The notes below the pieces were generated by a model that worked only from the letters and a program-made list of their open reading frames with translations, searched no databases and was not told where the DNA came from. 64,000 bases of DNA from Pseudomonadota bacterium. GTDB taxonomy: Bacteria; Pseudomonadota; Alphaproteobacteria; Sphingomonadales; Govanellaceae. The translations under genes were made by a program, and so were the position numbers. This document shows, piece by piece, positions 40,994 through 49,520 of this stretch; position 1 is the stretch's first letter, and each line of letters opens with the position of its first letter. The stretch covers positions 1-64,000 of the forward strand of contig QEVO01000008.1 of assembly GCA_003577275.1 (NCBI GenBank), in the 5' to 3' direction.

Positions 40994-41581
40994 ATGCGTG
41001 CGGCGCTAGCGACGGTCGTTGTGGCCGGCCTTGGAGCTGCAACTTTCTGGTGGGGGACAGAAGGGGGGATGGCCCTTACTTCGGAAGCGGCGCGGCGGCT
41101 CGATATTGCCGCCGCACCGCGAGTGTTGCCTGATGTGCCGCTTTATGACCAGACAAGCGCAAAGTTGCAGCTTTCGGACTATCGCGGTGCGCCGGTGGTG
41201 CTGGAATTCATCTACACCACTTGTCCTGACGTCTGCCTGACGCTCGGCACCGCCTTTGAACGGCTGGACGCGGTCCTGCCGCCCGGCGTGCCGCTGCTCA
41301 GTCTCAGTTTCGATCCGGCGGATGGCCCGCGACGGCTCGGCTGGTTCGCCAATCGGCATGGGGCGGAAGCTCCGCATTGGCGGGTAGCGGGGGTCGAGGA
41401 TCCCAAGGCGAGGGCAGCATTGCTTGAGCGCGCCGGCGTCGTGGTGATACCGGACGGCGCGGGTGGTTTTGTCCACAACGCGGGGCTATACCTCATTGAC
41501 GGCAAAGGCCGGCTGTCTCGTGTATTTGATCCCGAAGATACCAATGGCGTGCTTGACGCGCTCTTGTTCATTGAAGGCTAA
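40994..41581 (+). CDS. senC: SCO1/SenC-family copper chaperone
   Basis: The 195-residue protein has an N-terminal membrane anchor (ALATVVVAGLGAATFWW) and a thioredoxin-like domain with the copper ligands Cys77 and Cys81 (TTCPDVC) and His161 (FVHNAG). SCO/SenC proteins deliver copper to CuA and CuB sites. It starts 4 bp after norY, consistent with a dedicated maturation role for the upstream CuA subunit. Confidence 0.88.
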   Translation: MRAALATVVVAGLGAATFWWGTEGGMALTSEAARRLDIAAAPRVLPDVPLYDQTSAKLQLSDYRGAPVVLEFIYTTCPDVCLTLGTAFERLDAVLPPGVPLLSLSFDPADGPRRLGWFANRHGAEAPHWRVAGVEDPKARAALLERAGVVVIPDGAGGFVHNAGLYLIDGKGRLSRVFDPEDTNGVLDALLFIEG

Positions 41582-42128
41582 GGCGCGCATCGGCGTTGGC
41601 GCCGCATTGGTGGCGGCGGCGCTCCTGCCGCCCTTGGCTGGGCTGCTTGAGGGGCGGCTTGTCACTCATCTGCTCTGCCAGTATCCCCTGCTTGTCGGCG
41701 GTGGGGCCATGATCGGCGCGACGCTTGCCCTTACACGGTTCGCCAATTGGACAGCGCCGTCGGCGCTGCTTGCCGGGGCGCTTGCCTGTGTCTTTTGGCT
41801 CATCCCGCGATGGATAGATGCTGCGCTTGCCGGCCAGGCCGTGAATGCCGCCAAGGCAGCCTGCCTTGTAATACTGGCGGGCATGCCGCTCGGCTGGGGA
41901 TGGACACAGGCGGGGCCAGTGCTAAGGGGTTTCGTTTGGGTCAATGCAGCAGCAATGCTTGCCGTCATGGGCTGGCTGCAACTGGCGACGCCCATCCGCC
42001 TTTGCAACAGCTACCTGCTGAGCGAGCAACGCGACCTTGGCCTTGCATTGCTGATGCTTGCGATACTGGCGCTGATCGCAGGAATGAGTAGGGCCATGTT
42101 TGGTCGGTGGGGTCGCCCTATACAATAG
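41544..42128 (+). CDS. Small membrane protein, orf1 of the nor-like cluster
   Basis: The frame is open from upstream and overlaps the end of senC. I choose ATG 41544, giving 194 residues. TTG 41571 (KAKARIGVG) is equally possible because neither has a strong ribosome site. About five or six hydrophobic segments: VGAALVAAALLPPLAGLLEG, YPLLVGGGAMIGATLAL, LLAGALACVFWLIP, AACLVILAGMPLGWGW and LGLALLMLAILALIAG. The fourth position after norS, norY and senC is where sNOR clusters carry a hypothetical membrane protein, orf1. Function unknown. Confidence 0.65.
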   Translation: MACLTRSCSLKAKARIGVGAALVAAALLPPLAGLLEGRLVTHLLCQYPLLVGGGAMIGATLALTRFANWTAPSALLAGALACVFWLIPRWIDAALAGQAVNAAKAACLVILAGMPLGWGWTQAGPVLRGFVWVNAAAMLAVMGWLQLATPIRLCNSYLLSEQRDLGLALLMLAILALIAGMSRAMFGRWGRPIQ

Positions 42129-42178
42129 CGGTTCAGTTATCAAAAATCTCATCCCAGGCCAAGTAGGTCAGCGTTCTT

Positions 42179-42259
42179 GGCTACGATCAATTTGCGGCAT
42201 CCAAGGCGGCGGCGGACAGCTTGACGCGAACGGCGGCCATCGAGCTGGCGATCGGTTAG
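42179..42259 (+). pseudogene. Remnant of an SDR gene
   Basis: Bases 42179-42250 align without gaps to 38535-38606 in the intact SDR gene, with 63 of 72 identical by eye. Translation reads GYDQFAASKAAADSLTRTAAIEL, the SDR Tyr-x3-Lys region, followed shortly by TAG at 42257-42259. There is no start or upstream SDR part. It overlaps the stop of the convergent AraC-type gene. Confidence 0.75.
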
Positions 42260-43266
42260 GATATCTTGCTGCGGAAGGTGGAAGGCGTCTCACCGGTCCA
42301 GCGGCGGAAGGACTTGATGAAGGCGCTGGCGTCGTTAAATCCTAGCAGGTAGCTGATTTCCTTCACCTCCATGCGTGTTTGCTCAAGATAGCGCAGCGCT
42401 TCCTGATGCCGCACCCGGTCAAGAATATCGCTAAAGCAGGTGCCGCGATCTTTCAGCCGACGTTGCAGGGTGCGGGGATCAAGGCGCAATAAGGATGACA
42501 CGTCCCCGATGGTCGGGGTGCGCACGGCCATCAGATCACGCACTTGGGTTTCAATCACCGCCAATAAATCGGTATCTTTTGGCAGCTTTTGAGACAGGTC
42601 TTTCAAATGCTCGCTGATGATCTTGAATAGCTTTACGTCGGCATTGGGATTGGGAACGTTTTCCAGGTCACGATCAAACCAGATGGAATTGACGCGGGCG
42701 CCAAAAATTGGCTTTAAGCCCAGATAGCGCCGATAGGTCGCATCATCCGATATCTGCTGATGCTCGAACGTTACTTCGATGGGATCGGCGCTGTTGCGCG
42801 TGAGCTTGCTGACCAGGCGGCGGGGGATCGACACGGAATATTCCGCATCCTGCTCCCGGCGGCGAATTGTGGGGTGGCGGATCGAGTACTCAATGCCAAT
42901 GACATCGGCATCGCGGATGCATTTGACGTAAGTGCCCATCTGCCAGGGTTCCAGAAATTCGGCCATGCAGCGCAAGCAAGCCCCCACCGTGGGCGCATTA
43001 AGAACGAGATAACCGTATGCGCCCCAGGACGACAGATCATGGAGCGACGCCAGCTTCAGGCCAACAGCTTGATCGCCGGTCGCCTCGGCGGCGCGCTCCA
43101 AAAGCTCGGTGAAACGCTCCAGATCAAAGGTGGCGTAGGGATCGTTGGTTTTTTCGATATCAAGGCCGGTGCTGGCGAAAATGGGCGCCGGGTCCATGGC
43201 GCATCCTTGGAGGAAGCGGACCAGATCGTAGGCAGCGGCGGCTCTGATAAGGGGAATACTTTCCAT
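42256..43266 (-). CDS. AraC-family transcriptional regulator (Arabinose_bd/OruR-like)
   Basis: The protein is 336 residues from ATG 43264-43266 (MESIPLIRAAAAYDL). The N-terminal part is the Arabinose_bd-type ligand domain (ERFTELLERAAEATGDQAVGLKLA; SSWGAYGYLVLNAPT). The C-terminal double helix-turn-helix has VSSLLRLDPRTLQRRLKDRG and VKEISYLLGFNDASAFIKSFRRWTGETP. It is divergent from the aminotransferase operon, 119 bp away, and probably activates it. Confidence 0.88.
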   Translation of the reverse strand: MESIPLIRAAAAYDLVRFLQGCAMDPAPIFASTGLDIEKTNDPYATFDLERFTELLERAAEATGDQAVGLKLASLHDLSSWGAYGYLVLNAPTVGACLRCMAEFLEPWQMGTYVKCIRDADVIGIEYSIRHPTIRRREQDAEYSVSIPRRLVSKLTRNSADPIEVTFEHQQISDDATYRRYLGLKPIFGARVNSIWFDRDLENVPNPNADVKLFKIISEHLKDLSQKLPKDTDLLAVIETQVRDLMAVRTPTIGDVSSLLRLDPRTLQRRLKDRGTCFSDILDRVRHQEALRYLEQTRMEVKEISYLLGFNDASAFIKSFRRWTGETPSTFRSKIS

Positions 43267-43385
43267 GATCAAAGAATAGAGAGTCGCACAAAGACAGTCA
43301 ATCGTCGCCCAAAAACCACTCAAACAACCATTCTGAATGGCACTCTGCTGATCACCCCTGGATAACGTTCAAAGGTGCTTTCCAA

Positions 43386-44747
43386 ATGACAGATCGCCGC
43401 AATCGCACTGCTCGGCAGCAAGACGCCGCTCATCATCTTCATCCCATGACCAACCCTAAGCGTCTGGCGGAAGAGGGCGGCACAGTGTTCGACCGGGCGG
43501 AAGGCATTTACCTTTTCACCGAAGCAGGCGATCGTCTGATCGATGGTCTGTCAGGGCTTGCCTGCGTCAATATCGGCTATGGCAATGACCGGCTGGCCGA
43601 GGTTGCCGCCACGGTGATGCGGCGCTTGCCGTATCTCCATGCTTTTGTCGGCGTCACCAATCCATGGGCTGCGGCGCTTGCCGAAAAACTGGCGGAGATA
43701 ACGCCACCGGGATTTGAACGATTCTTTTTCGCCTCTTCCGGCTCCGAAGCGGTGGAGACGGCGATCAAATTGGCGCATTATTTTTGGCGCCTGCAAGGCA
43801 AACCGCACAAGCGGCTGATTTTTGGCCGCAACTTGAGCTATCACGGCAATACCATCGTCGCCACCAGCTTGACCGGGATCTCTCATTACCATCCGCAGTT
43901 CGGCTTGCCGTTGCAAGGATTGGTGCGCCATATCAGCGCCCCCTACTGGTTTCGCCATGGCGGCGATCTGACGCCGGAACAATTCGCGGAGCAATGCGCC
44001 GATGAACTCGACCGCGCCATTAAAGAGGCCGGGCCCGAGACGGTGGCCGCCTTCATTGCCGAGCCGATCCAAGGCACCGGCGGCATGATCGTGCCGCCGC
44101 CTGGGTATTGGAGCGCCATCAATCGTGTCTGCAAGAAACATGATGTCCTGCTGATTTGCGATGAGGTCATCACCGGGTTTGGAAAAACCGGACGCTGGTT
44201 TGCCAGTGAAACCTTTGCCATCGAACCGGACCTCATCACCATGGCCAAGGGCCTGTCATCGGCCTACCTGCCCATATCCGCGGTGGGCATCGGGGCGCGC
44301 GTGAACGAGGCTCTCCTGGCGGCGGACGAGGATTTCGAGCATGGCTTTACCGCCTGCGCCCATCCGGTATGCGCCGCGGTTGCGCTGGAGAATATCAAGG
44401 TGATCGAAGATGAACGGCTGATCGAGCATGTCCGTGAGAACCTTGCGCCGCGGCTGGCGCGCCATCTTGCTGACATTGCCGCACTGCCGATTGTCGGCGA
44501 AATCAGGCAATGCGGCGTTCTGGTCGCCATAGAGCTGGCGGCCGATAAAGCCACGCGCCGATCATTCCCGGCGGAAAAGAAAGTGGGCGAGGCCTGCGCC
44601 GGGCGCGCCCTGGAGAAAGGCCTGATTGTTCGGCCCATAGGCGACATTCTGGGTATGTCGTTGCCGATGATCACCAGCGAAGATCAGGTTGATGTCATCG
44701 CCTCAATACTGAAAGCAGCCATCACGGATACGGCGCGCGCCTTGTGA
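43386..44747 (+). CDS. Class III pyridoxal-phosphate aminotransferase
   Basis: The 453-residue protein of the omega-aminotransferase family shows FFASSGSEAVETAIKLA, SYHGNTIVATSL, the PLP aspartate region ICDEVITGFGKTGRWFA (Asp259), and the Schiff-base lysine Lys288 in LITMAKGLSSAYLP. Members act on putrescine, beta-alanine, taurine or aryl-amines with pyruvate as acceptor. As first gene before E1 alpha/beta, AcoC-like and an FAD amine oxidase, it probably makes an aldehyde or oxo acid for this pathway. Confidence 0.9.
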   Translation: MTDRRNRTARQQDAAHHLHPMTNPKRLAEEGGTVFDRAEGIYLFTEAGDRLIDGLSGLACVNIGYGNDRLAEVAATVMRRLPYLHAFVGVTNPWAAALAEKLAEITPPGFERFFFASSGSEAVETAIKLAHYFWRLQGKPHKRLIFGRNLSYHGNTIVATSLTGISHYHPQFGLPLQGLVRHISAPYWFRHGGDLTPEQFAEQCADELDRAIKEAGPETVAAFIAEPIQGTGGMIVPPPGYWSAINRVCKKHDVLLICDEVITGFGKTGRWFASETFAIEPDLITMAKGLSSAYLPISAVGIGARVNEALLAADEDFEHGFTACAHPVCAAVALENIKVIEDERLIEHVRENLAPRLARHLADIAALPIVGEIRQCGVLVAIELAADKATRRSFPAEKKVGEACAGRALEKGLIVRPIGDILGMSLPMITSEDQVDVIASILKAAITDTARAL

Positions 44748-44762
44748 GTTAGGGAGAATGTG

Positions 44763-45728
44763 ATGCAGCTATCTCGGGATGATCTGAAGGAGGCGTATCG
44801 GCGAATGCGCACTATCCGCGCCTTCGAGGAGCGGGTGAAAATCGCATTTGAGAGCGGGCAGATTCCCGGCTTCGTCCATCTTTATGTCGGTCAGGAGGCC
44901 GCCGCCGTGGGCGTTTGTCTGCATCTAAGCGATGCCGACGCTATTGGCTCCACTCACCGGGGCCACGGACACTGCATCGCCAAGGGCTGCGATATTGCCG
45001 GCATGATGCTGGAAATCTTCGGCCGGCAGGGCGGCTTGTGCGGCGGCAAGGGCGGCTCCATGCACATTGCCGATCTTGCCAAGGGAATGCTGGGCGCCAA
45101 CGCCATTGTCGGCGGCAACCCGCCGCTGGTGATCGGCGCGGCGCTGACGGCGAAAACCAAGCGCACGGGCGCCGTGGCGGTGTCTTTTCTGGGCGATGGC
45201 GCTTCCAATCAAGGCACCACCTTTGAGGCGATGAACATGGCGGTGGTGCTGAAATTGCCGGTGGTATTCGTGATCGAGAACAACGGCTATGGCGAGGGCA
45301 CCGGGGTTTCATACGCGGTCGGCGCGCATGACATCGCCGCCCGGGCCGCCGCCTTCGGCATGCCAGCGCACAAGGTGGACGGCACGGATTTATTTGCCGT
45401 CCACGAGGCGGCGGGAGACGCCGTACGGGCGGCGCGGGAGGGTCGTGGCCCCAGTACGCTGGAGCTTCATTGTCCGCGCTTTCATGGGCATTTTTTGGGT
45501 GATCCGCAGGCGTATCGTTCGGCGGAAGAATTGCAGACCGTTCGCCAACACGATCCCCTGTCGCTGTTTCGCATCAAGGTAACGGAAAGCCGACTTCTCG
45601 ATAGTCACCAACTCGACGCCATCGATGCGGAAATAGAAGCCATGATAGACCGGGCTGCTGCTGCGGCGGCGAGCGCGCCATTTCCGTCGCCGTCCGATCT
45701 CATAAAAGACGTTTACGTATCATATTGA
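44763..45728 (+). CDS. acoA: Thiamine-diphosphate E1 alpha subunit of an acetoin/2-oxoacid dehydrogenase
   Basis: The 321-residue protein starts at ATG 44763 with AGGGAGA upstream. FVHLYVGQEAAAVGV and STHRGHGHCIAKG precede GGKGGSMHIAD, and the TPP motif is GDGASNQGTTFEAMNMA...VIENN. Length and sequence style fit AcoA/PdhA-type E1 alpha subunits. Together with the next gene it decarboxylates or cleaves acetoin or a 2-oxo acid and passes the acyl group to a lipoyl protein. The gene is 15 bp after the aminotransferase. The exact substrate is uncertain. Confidence 0.85.
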   Translation: MQLSRDDLKEAYRRMRTIRAFEERVKIAFESGQIPGFVHLYVGQEAAAVGVCLHLSDADAIGSTHRGHGHCIAKGCDIAGMMLEIFGRQGGLCGGKGGSMHIADLAKGMLGANAIVGGNPPLVIGAALTAKTKRTGAVAVSFLGDGASNQGTTFEAMNMAVVLKLPVVFVIENNGYGEGTGVSYAVGAHDIAARAAAFGMPAHKVDGTDLFAVHEAAGDAVRAAREGRGPSTLELHCPRFHGHFLGDPQAYRSAEELQTVRQHDPLSLFRIKVTESRLLDSHQLDAIDAEIEAMIDRAAAAAASAPFPSPSDLIKDVYVSY

Positions 45729-45750
45729 TCGCCGGGGGAGGGCAGGAACC

Positions 45751-46761
45751 ATGGCCAAGAAAACCTATCGACAGGCGATCAACGAAGCGCTGCGTCAGGA
45801 AATGGCTCGCGACGCCGACGTCGTGATCATCGGCGAGGATGTTGCCGGCGGCCAGGGCGGATCGGCCGGCGTGCTGGACGCCTATGGCGGCGTCATGGGC
45901 GTGACCAAAGGTCTGGTGGGCATGTTCGGCCCTGAGCGGGTGATTGACACGCCGATCAGCGAAAGCGCCATCATCGGCATGGCGGTGGGAGCGGCCAATA
46001 CGGGCCTGCGACCGGTCGCAGAACTGATGTTTGTGGATTTTCTCGGCGTCTGTTTCGATCAGTTGTTCAATCAGGCGGCCAAGGTTCGCTACATGTTCGG
46101 CGGCAAGGCCAAGACGCCGATGGTTATGCGCAGCATGATCGGTGCGGGGCTATGCGCGGCGGCGCAACACTCCCAGACCTTGCATCCTATATTTACGCAT
46201 GTTCCCGGCTTGAAGGTGGTTATGCCCAGCGGCGCGTATGACGCCAAGGGGCTATTGATCGAAGCCATTCGCGATGATGATCCGGTGATATTTCTCGAAC
46301 ACAAGGCGCTTTATGAGCAGATAGAGGAAGTGCCCGATGAGCCTTACATGATTCCCTTCGGCGAGGCCAATATCATACTGGATGGAGGCGATGTGACGGT
46401 GGTCGCCCTGTCGAATATGGTGCATGTCGCGCTAGCGGCGGCAAGGAGCGTCGCCAAAGATGGCGTCAGGGCTGAAGTGATCGATCCTCGCACCACCTCG
46501 CCCTTGGATGAAGACACTATTCTTGAATCGGTCGCAAAAACCGGACGCCTGGTGATTGTCGATGAATCGCCGCCCCGATGCAGTCTTGCCGCCGATATAG
46601 CGGCGCTGGCGGTAACGAAAGCCTTCCGGGATTTGAAGGCGCCCGTGGAGATGATCACCGCACCGCACACCCCGGTGCCATTTGCGCCGTCGCTGGAGCG
46701 TCTTTATATCCCAGGCGCCGATGCGGTGACGCAGGCGGTACGTAGAGTATTGCAGTCATGA
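45751..46761 (+). CDS. acoB: Thiamine-diphosphate E1 beta subunit
   Basis: The 336-residue partner of E1 alpha has YRQAINEALRQEMARDADVVIIGEDVAGGQGGSAGV, PERVIDTPISESAIIGMAVGAA, FVDFLGVCFDQLFNQAAKVRYMFGG and DPVIFLEHKALYEQ, all typical of AcoB/PdhB. The C-terminal part has DPRTTSPLDEDTILES and VDESPPRCSLAADIAA. It follows E1 alpha by 22 bp with GGGGGAG as ribosome site and overlaps acoC by 4 bp. Confidence 0.88.
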   Translation: MAKKTYRQAINEALRQEMARDADVVIIGEDVAGGQGGSAGVLDAYGGVMGVTKGLVGMFGPERVIDTPISESAIIGMAVGAANTGLRPVAELMFVDFLGVCFDQLFNQAAKVRYMFGGKAKTPMVMRSMIGAGLCAAAQHSQTLHPIFTHVPGLKVVMPSGAYDAKGLLIEAIRDDDPVIFLEHKALYEQIEEVPDEPYMIPFGEANIILDGGDVTVVALSNMVHVALAAARSVAKDGVRAEVIDPRTTSPLDEDTILESVAKTGRLVIVDESPPRCSLAADIAALAVTKAFRDLKAPVEMITAPHTPVPFAPSLERLYIPGADAVTQAVRRVLQS

Positions 46762-47876
46762 CCGCGATACACCCCATTGTGTTGCCGAAATGGGGCCTGT
46801 CCATGGAGGAGGGGACCATCATTGCCTGGCATGCCGAAGAAGGCGGCTTTATCAGCAAGGGCGCCGATCTCGTCGATATCGAGACGCCGAAGATCACCAA
46901 TACGTTGGAAGCCCCTTTATCCGGCGTCCTGCGCCGTCGCATCGCCGAGATTGGGGGCACGTATCCCTGTGGTTCGCTGATTGCCGTGCTGGCCGATGCA
47001 GGCGTTTCTGATGCGGAAATCAATACGTACATTTCAGCACGGCAGGCGTCTGCGGGCATAACGGATGCTTCGGAAGAAGCATCGGACGCTGATCCGCAGA
47101 CGTTAGATCTGGGTGGCCATACCTTACGCTATCTCGTCAGGGGGGAAGGAGAGGCGACCGTTCTGCTTTTGCATGGGTTTGGCGGCGATCTTGGTAACTG
47201 GATGTTCGTTCAGCCCAAGCTGGCGGAGCACGTGCGGACCATTGCGCTTGATTTGCCGGGGCACGGCGGCTCGGATAAGGATCTGAGCGGCATCGCCTCC
47301 TTGAGTGATCTTGCCGACCTTGTTTTGCGGGCAATGGATGGCATGGGGTTAGCGAATGCCCATGTGGTTGGCCATTCCATGGGCGGACTTATTGCGGCGC
47401 TGATGGCGGAACGGCAGCCGCAGCGTATCTTGTCCTTAACGCTCGTATCTCCGGCCGGTTTTGGCAGTCCGGTGTCGACATCTTTTCTTGATGCCTTCGT
47501 ACTCGCTCGCAAGCGATCAGAGGTGGCGCTGGCAGCGGCCCAGCTATTCAGCGATCCCACTCTGGTCAGTCGCGATATGATCGACGCGCTGTTGAGATAC
47601 AAACGACTGGATGGCGCTGCTGAAGCATTATCGACCTTGGCCGAGCTGTTGAAAAACACGCCTACCGCGCAGGGACTTGCGGCTATCGCCGATTTTTCTC
47701 GCCCTGTCACGCTGGTGTGGGGAGCGGCAGACTCCATTGTTCCGCTGTCTCCCGCTCAATCCCTACCGGTAATCAGGGAAGTGATTGTTTTAGACTCGGC
47801 GGCGCATATGGCGCATCTGGAAGCGGCGGATGCCGTTGCAGCGGCCATTCAGCGCAATATCCGCAGCGCGTCATAA
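46758..47876 (+). CDS. acoC: AcoC-like fusion of lipoyl domain and alpha/beta hydrolase
   Basis: The 372-residue protein has an N-terminal lipoyl domain (residues 1-80) with Lys45 in DIETPKITNT. It then has a linker rich in Ala, Asp and Glu, and an alpha/beta hydrolase fold with LLLHGFGGDLGNW, nucleophile Ser207 (VGHSMGGL), Asp325 (WGAADSIVP) and His350 (SAAHMAHLE). This architecture is that of AcoC in acetoin dehydrogenase, lacking the usual E2 catalytic domain. It overlaps acoB by 4 bp. No E3 dihydrolipoamide dehydrogenase gene is in the operon. Confidence 0.88.
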   Translation: MTAIHPIVLPKWGLSMEEGTIIAWHAEEGGFISKGADLVDIETPKITNTLEAPLSGVLRRRIAEIGGTYPCGSLIAVLADAGVSDAEINTYISARQASAGITDASEEASDADPQTLDLGGHTLRYLVRGEGEATVLLLHGFGGDLGNWMFVQPKLAEHVRTIALDLPGHGGSDKDLSGIASLSDLADLVLRAMDGMGLANAHVVGHSMGGLIAALMAERQPQRILSLTLVSPAGFGSPVSTSFLDAFVLARKRSEVALAAAQLFSDPTLVSRDMIDALLRYKRLDGAAEALSTLAELLKNTPTAQGLAAIADFSRPVTLVWGAADSIVPLSPAQSLPVIREVIVLDSAAHMAHLEAADAVAAAIQRNIRSAS

Positions 47877-47886
47877 AGGGAGAGAG

Positions 47887-49200
47887 ATGATGCAGTTCAT
47901 GGATGTCAGTCCTTGGGTGACGCAACCGGATGACCTTATGCCGTCCTTGAAAGGCGTGGGGCGCGCAGATGTGGTGATTATCGGCGGCGGCTATACCGGC
48001 CTTTCCGCCGCGCTGCGCTTGCGGGAGCAGGGCGTGGACGTGGCGCTCCTTGAGAAAGACTATTGCGGCATGGGGGCGAGCGGGCGAAATGCTGGTCATC
48101 TGACGCCCACCATTGGTAAGGACGTGTTTACCTGCATCAAGACATTCGGCGAGGAGCGCGGCGTCGCGCTGGCCCGCTTCGGCGACAAGGCGGTGGAATT
48201 CACGCAAGATTTTCTCCGAGACAGGGACATCGACTGCGATTACGCCCCCACCGGCAATATCATTGCCGGGGTGCATGGCGATCAATATCCGCTCCTGGAG
48301 CAATCCGCGGCGATCGCGCGCAAGGTCGGCATCCACATGACGTTTTTGGACGAGGCGGCGATGCGCGGTCGCGGTCTGCCCGCCAGCTTCCGCTTCGGCA
48401 TTCTGGAAACGGTGGGCGGCCATCTGCACCCCGGCAAATACGTGGCCGCGTTGCGCCGGCTGGTCATCGCCGCGGGGGTGCGGGTTTATGAAAATAGCGC
48501 CGTTCAAGCCATCACGGAGGGACCTGCCTTAAAGGTTTGTACCGCTACGGGCGAAATTAGCGCCGAGAAAGTGCTGATCGCCACCAATGCCTATACCGGT
48601 CCTACTCTGGGGCTGATGCAAAACCGCTTGTTACCAGTGCGGGTCAGTCAGTTCATGACCGCGCCGCTGTCCGAGCGGCAGCTTGCCGCCATCGGCTGGC
48701 CCAACCGCGAAGGCATCTATACCGCCCATGAACTTTTAGAGAACTATCGCCTGACCGCGGACAATCGCCTTATCGGCGGCTCAAAATGGGTACACTATGC
48801 GTTTGGCAATCGTTTGGCGGAAGGCAATCGGCCGGCGCTGTTTCGGCGCTTGGCGGGTGTCTTTCGCCGGCGTTTCCCCGAGCTTCACGACCTGGAGATC
48901 TTGGGTTTTTGGGGCGGATGGATTGCCGTGACCCTGGATTTTCTGCCGCTCTTTGGCGTCAGCGATCAGAATGAGCGCATCCATTACAGCCTGGGATACA
49001 ACGGCCATGGCGTGGCGCAGGCGACGATGATGGGCGCGGCATCCGCCGATGCCATCATGGGCAGGCCCTGGGACGAACTGGCGGTGCTGCAGCGGCGGCT
49101 ATGGCCGCTGCCGCCCGAGCCGTTGCGCTGGCTGGCCTATCAGGCGCTGATCAAGCCCCTGGAATGGAAAGACGCCCTCCTCGATCGCAAAATCGGTTAG
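47887..49200 (+). CDS. FAD-dependent amine/amino-acid oxidoreductase (DAO family, PuuB-like)
   Basis: The protein is 437 residues from ATG 47887 (or the next ATG 47890), preceded by AAAGGGAGAG. The dinucleotide fold is VVIIGGGYTGLSAALRLREQG with LLEKDYCGMGASGRNAGH, and the C-terminal FAD part is LGFWGGWIAVTLDFLPLFG and YSLGYNGHGVAQATMMG. The family includes gamma-glutamylputrescine oxidase and related amine oxidases, which release aldehydes and ammonia. Ten bp after acoC, it is the last gene of this operon and may act in parallel with the aminotransferase. Confidence 0.85.
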   Translation: MMQFMDVSPWVTQPDDLMPSLKGVGRADVVIIGGGYTGLSAALRLREQGVDVALLEKDYCGMGASGRNAGHLTPTIGKDVFTCIKTFGEERGVALARFGDKAVEFTQDFLRDRDIDCDYAPTGNIIAGVHGDQYPLLEQSAAIARKVGIHMTFLDEAAMRGRGLPASFRFGILETVGGHLHPGKYVAALRRLVIAAGVRVYENSAVQAITEGPALKVCTATGEISAEKVLIATNAYTGPTLGLMQNRLLPVRVSQFMTAPLSERQLAAIGWPNREGIYTAHELLENYRLTADNRLIGGSKWVHYAFGNRLAEGNRPALFRRLAGVFRRRFPELHDLEILGFWGGWIAVTLDFLPLFGVSDQNERIHYSLGYNGHGVAQATMMGAASADAIMGRPWDELAVLQRRLWPLPPEPLRWLAYQALIKPLEWKDALLDRKIG

Positions 49201-49520
49201 TCCGGCCCTAATATTTCCTCACGTTCATAACCTTACCCACTGGCGACCAAGCCACGGCAATCCTGCTGCCGGAGAGACAAAGGCGCATGCCGCCTCCCTA
49301 GGACGCCCCCTTATGGCGCGCCTTTTCTCAGTCTGACGGAACAGCCTGATAAATATAATATGCAAAAAATTTGTTGCAACAAATTTCATTTTGTGGTCCG
49401 ATTGACCTGTCCATGAGGATAAAGCGCGGCGCGATCGGGTCTCTAATACTGGCCGTTCGACAATAAAGGGCGCCGACCCGGATCACCTGTTGCAATGCTA
49501 CCTTAAACCTTTGGGAGGCG
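49201..49520. promoter_or_regulatory. Intergenic region with operator-like dyad at 49361-49381
   Basis: The 320-bp gap before the TBDR has no convincing ORF or RNA. It holds the 21-bp sequence at 49361-49381, whose right part TTTGTTGCAACA continues into a 14-bp perfect palindrome (TTTGTTGCAACAAA). The same 21 bases occur at 54135-54155. GntR proteins of the FCD class bind GT-N(3-4)-AC dyads, so this is a probable operator for the GntR encoded at 61853-62566. Nothing else was recognised here. Confidence 0.65.
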
